Positions 58,976 to 64,000 of a DNA stretch of 64,000 nucleotides are shown here, one piece after another. The translations under genes and the position numbers were made by a program. How positions within the stretch are numbered: position 1 is the stretch's first letter; every line of letters begins with the position of its first letter. This DNA comes from Pseudoclavibacter sp. CFCC 11306. Lineage in GTDB: Bacteria > Actinomycetota > Actinomycetes > Actinomycetales > Microbacteriaceae. Location of the stretch: assembly GCF_008831235.1 (NCBI RefSeq), contig NZ_WBKF01000001.1, positions 558,001 to 622,000 of the forward strand, read 5' to 3'. The notes beneath the pieces are model-generated. The model had not been told where the DNA came from. It ran no database searches and saw only the letters and a program-made list of their open reading frames with translations.

Positions 58976-60495
58976 CGGTTGATCCTCCGATCGATCACAT
59001 TGGCGAGCCAGGTCAGCAGGGTGATCGCCACCAGGTAGATGATGGCGACGAGCAGCAGGGTCTCAGTCACACGGAAGTTCGCCGCGTAGATCTGCTGCCC
59101 CTGGTAGAGCAGTTCGCCGAAGCCGATGGCGAGCAGCAGCGAGGAGTCCTTCACCATGATGACCAGCTGGTTGATCAGCGAGGGTGTGGCGATCTTGACC
59201 GCCTGCGGCATGACGACGCGCTGCATCGACTTACCGTAGCCGAGGCCGAGCGATCGGGCCGCCTCCAGCTGACCGGGATCGACCGATCCCACCGCCCCGC
59301 GGATGATCTCGGTGATGTACGCGCCCGAGTTCAGCGCCAAGGTCAGCACACCCGCGATCCAGATGTTCACCGGATGCCCGATGAGCTGTGGAACTCCGAA
59401 GTAGAAGAAGAACGCCCAGACCAGCAGCGGTGTGCCCCGGAAGATGCCCACATAGATCTTGGCGATCCAGTCGAGCACGCGACTGGTGCCGACGCGCATC
59501 AGCCCGAAGCCGAAGCCGAGCACCATGGCCACGACGAATGAGATGAGTGTGATGATCACGGTGTTGCGCAGGCCGAGCATCAGTGCGGGGAACGCCTGTT
59601 TGGCAAGCTGCAGCAGCCCGCCCTGTCCAGCGGCGTTGGCTTCGGGGTCGGCGAGGTAGTGATCGATGATCCGCTGGTACTCGCCGTCCTGTCTGATCGA
59701 GGCCAGCCCACGGTTGAACGCGTCGACGAACTCGGTGTTCATGCCTTTGTTCACAGCGACCGCGTAGTCGCCGCCGGGCACCTTGTCAGTCACGGTCTTC
59801 AGCCCGTTGTTCTGCGCGATGCCATAGGCCAGCACCGGGTAGTCGTCGATGACGGCGACGGCGTTGCCCGACTTGACCTTCTCGTACATGGTCGCCGATT
59901 GGTCGACGCCGTCGAGTTTGAATCCGTACTGCTCCTGAATGGACTTGGCGTACGCCTCGCCTTCGGAGCCCGTCTTCACCACGACGGTCTTGCCTCGCAG
60001 ATCGTCGTAGGAGTGCACGTCTTCGTTGCTCTTGGCGACGGCCATCTGGACGCCGCTCTGAAAGTACGGGTCGGTGAAGTCGTAGACCTGTCTGCGCTGG
60101 TCGGTGATCGACATTCCCGCGATCACCGCATCCACCTGGTTCGATGACAGCGCCTGCAGCGCGGCGTTGAAGCCGAGCGACTGGATCTCGACGTCGAACC
60201 CTTCTCGTTTGGCGATCTCACGCATGAGATCCATGTCGATGCCGACCATCTGCCCCGACGAATCTCTGAATTCGAAGGGGGCGAAAGTCGTGTCGGTCGC
60301 CACACGGAAGGTACGGCCGGCGACAGGGCTGTCACTGCCCGGGTTGTCGTCTGCGTGAGCTGACGACGCCCCGGGCAGTACCAGTGCCATGATCGTGAAG
60401 AGCGCGAGGGCGAACGCCATGAGCATGGCCCATGGAGCACGGCCCGCAGATTCACCCGGCCGTGATCCGAATCCGGTCTCCTGATCGCAGGCCAT
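58972..60495 (-). CDS. Fused amino acid-binding protein and ABC permease
   Basis: A 507-residue fusion. A signal/anchor segment (about 22-45) is followed by a family-3 binding domain (about 57-285), with [21 protein letters not shown] and the [14 protein letters not shown] block. The permease part (about 300-507) has five membrane helices and the EAA loop [25 protein letters not shown] that contacts the ATPase. So one polypeptide and GlnQ form the whole importer. GGAGGA supports ATG 60495. An inverted repeat lies on the promoter. Confidence 0.93.
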   Translation of the reverse strand: MACDQETGFGSRPGESAGRAPWAMLMAFALALFTIMALVLPGASSAHADDNPGSDSPVAGRTFRVATDTTFAPFEFRDSSGQMVGIDMDLMREIAKREGFDVEIQSLGFNAALQALSSNQVDAVIAGMSITDQRRQVYDFTDPYFQSGVQMAVAKSNEDVHSYDDLRGKTVVVKTGSEGEAYAKSIQEQYGFKLDGVDQSATMYEKVKSGNAVAVIDDYPVLAYGIAQNNGLKTVTDKVPGGDYAVAVNKGMNTEFVDAFNRGLASIRQDGEYQRIIDHYLADPEANAAGQGGLLQLAKQAFPALMLGLRNTVIITLISFVVAMVLGFGFGLMRVGTSRVLDWIAKIYVGIFRGTPLLVWAFFFYFGVPQLIGHPVNIWIAGVLTLALNSGAYITEIIRGAVGSVDPGQLEAARSLGLGYGKSMQRVVMPQAVKIATPSLINQLVIMVKDSSLLLAIGFGELLYQGQQIYAANFRVTETLLLVAIIYLVAITLLTWLANVIDRRINR

Positions 60496-60564
60496 CAGTT
60501 CCTCCGTCTTCTCGGCGACGCCGTTCGGTGTCGTTCGGCGTCGTCGAGAGGGTCGTCTCGTCGA

Positions 60565-60591
60565 GTGCGTATTGCGGCACAGTATACGCAC
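60565..60591. promoter_or_regulatory. Inverted repeat over the -10 of the amino acid ABC operon
   Basis: GTGCGTAT (60565-60572) and ATACGCAC (60584-60591) are perfect arms around 11 bases. On the minus strand a TATACT -10 (60586-60581) overlaps the right arm. A repressor bound here would block the ABC operon. The regulator is not identified. Confidence 0.6.
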
Positions 60592-60666
60592 CCCACTGCA
60601 TCACCGAGGTGGATCAGGCCTCAGTGACGTGGCCCCGCGACAGCCCCTGCGAAAGCAGGTGTGATG

Positions 60667-61533
60667 TCACTGGGCGTCGTTGTAGGAGTAGAACCCCTCC
60701 CCCGAGGCCCGTCCGAGCTTGCCCTGATCGAGGTAGTTCTCTTTCAGCCAGGCGGCGATCTGCTGCTTGCGCTCGTCGCCATGCGCCATGATGTTGTACG
60801 GAGTGTTCAGACCCACCACATCGAGAATCTGGAAGGGGCCCATCGGCGCGCCGGTTCCGATCCGCCAGACGTTGTCGACGTCGGCGGGCTCGGAGTAGCC
60901 GAAGACGACCAGTTCGAGCGCTGCGTCGAGCAGCGGCACGAGCAGCGAGTTCAGCACGTACCCTGACTTCTCTTTGTGCAGCGGGACCGGCACCATGCCC
61001 ATCTCTTTGGCGTAGGCGACGACTCGGTCGAAGACCTCAGGCGAGGTCTGTTCAGTACCCATGACCTCGGCCGTGTTGTGCAGCCAGATCTCGTTGGCGA
61101 AGTGCAGGGCGAGAAAGCGGTCGGGGCGGTCGGTCGCGCTCACGATGTCGCTTGGCAGCAAGGTCGACGAGTTCGTCGCGAAGATGGTCTTCGCCGGTGC
61201 CGCGGCGCTCAGCTTCTGATAGGTGTCGCGCTTGATCGCCACGGCCTCGGGCACGGCCTCGATGACCAGATCTGCGTCGGCCACCGCGGCCGCGAGATCG
61301 CTGCTCACGCTCAGACGAGACAGAGCCGCATCGGTCTGGGCCTCCGTTGCCCCGTCGACCTGCTGCTGGTAGACCTTGGCGAGGCCGGCGAATCGCGCCT
61401 TCGCGTGCTCGAGAATCTCGTCGCTGATGTCATAAGCGGTCACAGTGAACCCGGCGTAGGCGCTCTGGAAGGCGATCTGCGATCCGAGCACGCCGGTGCC
61501 GAGCACGGTGACGTTGGTGATGTTGCTGGTCAT
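60667..61533 (-). CDS. 3-hydroxyacyl-CoA dehydrogenase
   Basis: A 288-residue NAD-dependent dehydrogenase. The Rossmann loop is VLGTGVLGSQIAFQSAYAGF, and IFATNSSTLLPSDI is the conserved central block. The catalytic His is in LALHFANEIW, where the usual FNP is altered to FAN. The C-terminal domain runs from KEKSGYVLNSLLVPLL. The enzyme should oxidise 3-hydroxyacyl-CoA in fatty acid or butyrate metabolism. It follows a TetR-type gene with ATGA overlap. Confidence 0.9.
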   Translation of the reverse strand: MTSNITNVTVLGTGVLGSQIAFQSAYAGFTVTAYDISDEILEHAKARFAGLAKVYQQQVDGATEAQTDAALSRLSVSSDLAAAVADADLVIEAVPEAVAIKRDTYQKLSAAAPAKTIFATNSSTLLPSDIVSATDRPDRFLALHFANEIWLHNTAEVMGTEQTSPEVFDRVVAYAKEMGMVPVPLHKEKSGYVLNSLLVPLLDAALELVVFGYSEPADVDNVWRIGTGAPMGPFQILDVVGLNTPYNIMAHGDERKQQIAAWLKENYLDQGKLGRASGEGFYSYNDAQ

Positions 61534-62273
61534 GATGGTTCCTTTCGGTTTTTCTTTGGATCGTTGGTCTTGACGTCGATCGTGCTGACCGGGGTCGAGG
61601 CGCAGATCTCGACGGCGCGCACGCGGAGCCCGTCGACGATCATGGCCACCTGCAGTCGCAGATCGGCGAAGTCGTTGTTCAGTGCGTCACTGGCGCGGTG
61701 CGGCTGGATCAGCAGCACGTGCAGATCGGCGAAGATGCTGCGGGCAGCCTGCAGGGCGACCGGCTGAAGGCAGGCGGATGCCGTGGCCGACAGCTCAGCG
61801 TCGCCCGCTCTGGTCTGGTCGTCGAGATCGGCCATCAAACGATCACAGAGACGGTGCTCCATCTCTTCGACGAGTGCGAGACCCTCGGCACGGTATGGCT
61901 CGTCAGCATCGGCGAAGATGAGCTCACGCTGGAAGAGCGCAGTGTTGCGTGGCTGGTCTGCGGCCGCCCGCAGAATGCACACGGCGTAGGCGAGAAGAGC
62001 CTCCGTCGTCTCGGCCTCTGCGTCCATGGCGCGCTCTGCCGCGGCCAAGGCCTCGCGCAGCCGCTCGTTGTATACGAGCAGCAGCAGCTCCGACTTGGTG
62101 GCCGCATAGCGGAACAGCGTGCCTGCGGCGATGTCGACACGCTCGGAGATCTGCTGTGTCGTCGTGGCGTCGAAGCCCTGTGCGTCGAAGAGCTCTGCGG
62201 CCGCGTGTATGATGCGCCCGAGCGTCTCTCGTTTGCGACGAGCGACTCGACCTTCGCTTTTGGTCACCGTCAT
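61530..62273 (-). CDS. TetR/AcrR family regulator
   Basis: A 247-residue regulator. The HTH lies at about residues 14-60 with FDAQGFDATTTQQISERVDI and AAGTLFRYAATKSEL. The effector domain spans the rest. GGAGG precedes the ATG. It is the first gene of an operon with 3-hydroxyacyl-CoA dehydrogenase (ATGA overlap), so acyl-CoA is a plausible ligand. Two TGAG-N4-CTCA palindromes upstream are likely its operators. Confidence 0.9.
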   Translation of the reverse strand: MTVTKSEGRVARRKRETLGRIIHAAAELFDAQGFDATTTQQISERVDIAAGTLFRYAATKSELLLLVYNERLREALAAAERAMDAEAETTEALLAYAVCILRAAADQPRNTALFQRELIFADADEPYRAEGLALVEEMEHRLCDRLMADLDDQTRAGDAELSATASACLQPVALQAARSIFADLHVLLIQPHRASDALNNDFADLRLQVAMIVDGLRVRAVEICASTPVSTIDVKTNDPKKNRKEPS

Positions 62274-62337
62274 TTCCCACCTCCAGGATCTGCGCAGCCG
62301 ACACCTCGTGTACGCGCAGACTCCTCAAGAATCCTAG

Positions 62338-62365
62338 TGAGCCTGCTCATTTCTGAGTGTACTCA
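62338..62365. promoter_or_regulatory. Two tandem TGAG-N4-CTCA palindromes (putative TetR operators)
   Basis: TGAGCCTGCTCA (62338-62349) and TGAGTGTACTCA (62354-62365) have the same arms and are 16 bases apart centre to centre. They lie 65-92 bases before the TetR-type gene, in an AT-rich stretch. Two adjacent dimers could repress the TetR/dehydrogenase operon. Confidence 0.6.
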
Positions 62366-62487
62366 TATTTTGATGGCTTTCGATACCTGCAAACCAGCTC
62401 GCGAGTCGCCCGTCAGCTCACACGCACGCTTCAGCGAGCCAGAGGTTCAGCCACACCAGCCCCTACAGAGCACGTAGACTGCCCGTC

Positions 62488-63261
62488 ATGAGTCGAGACC
62501 GCGCTGAGTCCCTTCCCAAGGCCGCACACCGTGCATCGCTGCACCGTCCGGCTGCCTTCTTGGTGCTGCTGACCCTCACCTGCGCGCTCTGCCTCTCTGG
62601 CTGCATGTCCGCTGCCGGGCAGAGTCCGACAGCCGAAAGTATGGAATCCTCATCGCCGGAAGAGACTGCGGCCGCTCGCACGGAGATCCCCTGGCAGGAT
62701 GAGTGCCTGCTCTCGGCAGCAGAAGTCACCAACGCCGTCGAAGAGCGCACATTCGTCGCTGCCGAAGATCAGCAGCCGTGGAACATCACGACAGGTGCCT
62801 ATGCCTGCAACTACATGATTTCGGATGCCGCAGAAGCAGAGCTGGAAAAGGTCACCACATGGGACCACCGAGGCTACGGCACGGTTTCGGTCGGCATCGC
62901 CGCTCACTGGTATTCCGAAACGGCGAACGAAGAGCATCCGATAGAGTTCCCTGCCGCTTCAAACGAAGGTCGGCCTGAGCTGAGACCGGTCACGCTCCGT
63001 TGGACGACTCCGGATGCCGATTCGGCCGCCCAGAACAGCTGCGCGTCGTACGCCGACCAGTTCCCCGCCGACCAACAGCCGATCTGCACGCCGATCAACG
63101 GAGTGCCGGTGGTCGTCTCGCCCGGACGTGCAGTCGCCTTCGTCTTTCCTCCCGGCGAGGTCTTCTACGAGGTACTGCTCTACACCTGGAACGAAGACCG
63201 AGCGAATCGTGAGCGGTCGACCATGAACCTCGTCACTCTGCTGACGACTCGGCACCTTTAG
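62488..63261 (+). CDS. Uncharacterised lipoprotein
   Basis: A 257-residue exported protein. The signal peptide (about 20-38) ends in the lipobox CLSGC. After a Ser/Glu-rich linker follows a domain with three well-spaced cysteines (DECLLS, AYACNY, NSCASY, PICTPI), probably disulfide bonded. I do not recognise the family; DUF3558-like actinobacterial lipoproteins have a similar build. A TAGACT -10 seven bases before ATG 62488 suggests a leaderless mRNA. Confidence 0.75.
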   Translation: MSRDRAESLPKAAHRASLHRPAAFLVLLTLTCALCLSGCMSAAGQSPTAESMESSSPEETAAARTEIPWQDECLLSAAEVTNAVEERTFVAAEDQQPWNITTGAYACNYMISDAAEAELEKVTTWDHRGYGTVSVGIAAHWYSETANEEHPIEFPAASNEGRPELRPVTLRWTTPDADSAAQNSCASYADQFPADQQPICTPINGVPVVVSPGRAVAFVFPPGEVFYEVLLYTWNEDRANRERSTMNLVTLLTTRHL

Positions 63262-63473
63262 CGTGTGACTGGACGCACGGCATCACCTGGCTGGTCTTCG
63301 TCGCCGTCTGCCTGCTCGTCGGCGTGTGGTTCCGGTGGAAGATCTGGGTCGTCATCGCCGGACTCGCCATGTCGACCTTCCCTTTCCAGACCTGGCCCTT
63401 CGAGGTCTGGACAAAGCGCACTGGTCGACTGATCTCACGGAACCTCTCGACACAGGTGCGGCACACCGCATAG
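63213..63473 (+). pseudogene. Membrane-protein ORF without a usual start codon
   Basis: From about 63264 to the TAG at 63471 the frame encodes a plausible membrane segment (HGITWLVFVAVCLLVGVWF) and then RWKIWVVIAGLAMSTF, with strong GC at third positions. No ATG precedes it in frame; the first GTG (63324) lies within the hydrophobic segment and has no ribosome site. It overlaps the end of the lipoprotein gene in another frame. It may be a gene remnant or the tail of a frameshifted lipoprotein. Confidence 0.4.
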
Positions 63474-63502
63474 CATCGTGAAAAGCGCGGAGGGAGGCCC
63501 CC

Positions 63503-64000
63503 GTGAGCGACACGAACGAACTGCACACGCGGCTCGCCGCCGAGCCTCTCGGCAGCGTTGTGATCTTCGCGCCGTCTCCGCTGCTCACCATCACCGTCGA
63601 AGAGCAGGCCGGCGAACCTGACATTCATCTGCATGCCGGCGGCCAAGGAGTCTGGCAGGCCCGCATGGTGCGGGTCATCGGGGCGACCCCGATTCTCTGT
63701 GCCAGCTTCGCCGGTGAGACGGGCCGCGTGCTGCAGCACCTGATCACAGATGAGGGCTTCGATCTGCGCGCCGTGCAGCGCTCCGGCCAGGGAGCCGCCT
63801 ACATCCACGACCGGCGCACCGGCCACCGCCAGCACATCGTCGAGACCGGCGGCGACCCGATCAATCGCCATGCGCTCGATACGCTCTACGGGCAGACTCT
63901 GCGAGCCGCTCTGAGCGCCGACGTGGTACTGCTCAGCGGCCCGCACGGTGACCGAGCGCTGCCTGCCGACGTCTACCGGCGTCTGGCGGCCGACCTGCGC
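63503..64000 (+). CDS. PfkB family sugar kinase, N-terminal part (cut by window edge)
   Basis: The first 166 codons are present and the frame stays open to the window end. The block LHAGGQGVWQARMVRVIGATP corresponds to the GG-x-G-x-N-x-A motif of 1-phosphofructokinase/tagatose-6-phosphate kinase, with Trp in place of the usual Asn. INRHALDTLY and VVLLSGPHGDRALPADVYRRL match the following core. AGGGAGG lies five bases before GTG 63503. The ATP-binding C-terminus is outside, so the exact substrate is open. Confidence 0.78.
   Translation, partial: MSDTNELHTRLAAEPLGSVVIFAPSPLLTITVEEQAGEPDIHLHAGGQGVWQARMVRVIGATPILCASFAGETGRVLQHLITDEGFDLRAVQRSGQGAAYIHDRRTGHRQHIVETGGDPINRHALDTLYGQTLRAALSADVVLLSGPHGDRALPADVYRRLAADLR

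Overview
The window is chromosomal DNA of a high-GC Gram-positive bacterium (Actinomycetota). A mycothiol-type glycosyltransferase, an HspR (HAIR) operator, an actinobacterial SOS box, DUF6504 next to dnaE2, a CE1758/CE1759-type flavin monooxygenase pair and many leaderless genes point to this phylum, and the gene mix fits Micrococcales best. The genus cannot be fixed from sequence alone. Gene density is high. I see no tRNA, rRNA, CRISPR array, insertion sequence or prophage. Both ends cut genes: an MFS sugar porter on the left and a PfkB-type sugar kinase on the right.

Layout. 1-6.2 kb: a minus-strand operon mshA-ppx-MFS, divergent from a Clp/Hsp100 ATPase behind an HspR operator, then an aldo/keto reductase. 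6.2-11.6 kb: an uncharacterised gene, then a LexA box driving DUF6504-dnaE2, then a small alarmone synthetase. 11.7-16.5 kb: a PEP-mutase-like enzyme, an LLM monooxygenase/MarR/FMN reductase operon, and a divergent zinc alcohol dehydrogenase. 16.6-23.4 kb: a membrane-anchored polysaccharide deacetylase and the repair pair lhr-nei2. 23.5-27 kb: an arginine locus (arcD, arcA, tetR) with a probable operator. 27-33.9 kb: trpB2, a HAD phosphatase, an EEP-family protein, L-lactate permease with an LldR-type operator, and cardiolipin synthase. 34-40.6 kb: padR-yitT, a peptide-binding lipoprotein, a GTPase pair, a decayed GroEL-like relic and a LOG-family protein. 40.5-51 kb: an SbcC/SbcD-like pair, a DEAD-box RNA helicase, an HNH lipoprotein, yeiH/lysR, glycerate kinase and a membrane protein. 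51.2-58.2 kb: DUF488 with a small membrane protein, a flavoprotein/arsenical permease pair, an MHS transporter behind a leader-peptide attenuator candidate, a hydrolase and a free-standing condensation-domain protein. 58.2-64 kb: a polar amino-acid ABC transporter with a fused binding protein/permease, a TetR/3-hydroxyacyl-CoA dehydrogenase operon, a lipoprotein, an orphan membrane ORF and the kinase.

The most unusual items are: (i) the 54.25-54.48 kb leader, with a strong -10, a 23-codon ORF holding three consecutive ATT (Ile) codons, alternative hairpins and a U-tailed terminator ahead of the MHS transporter; (ii) a chaperonin relic made of two abutting GroEL segments in different frames with the apical domain missing; (iii) a flavoprotein with a four-cysteine C-terminal tail that overlaps an arsenical-type permease; (iv) an SOS-driven DUF6504-dnaE2 cassette without imuA' or imuB beside it. 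Many intergenic regions carry clean palindromes that probably are operators for the adjacent regulators.
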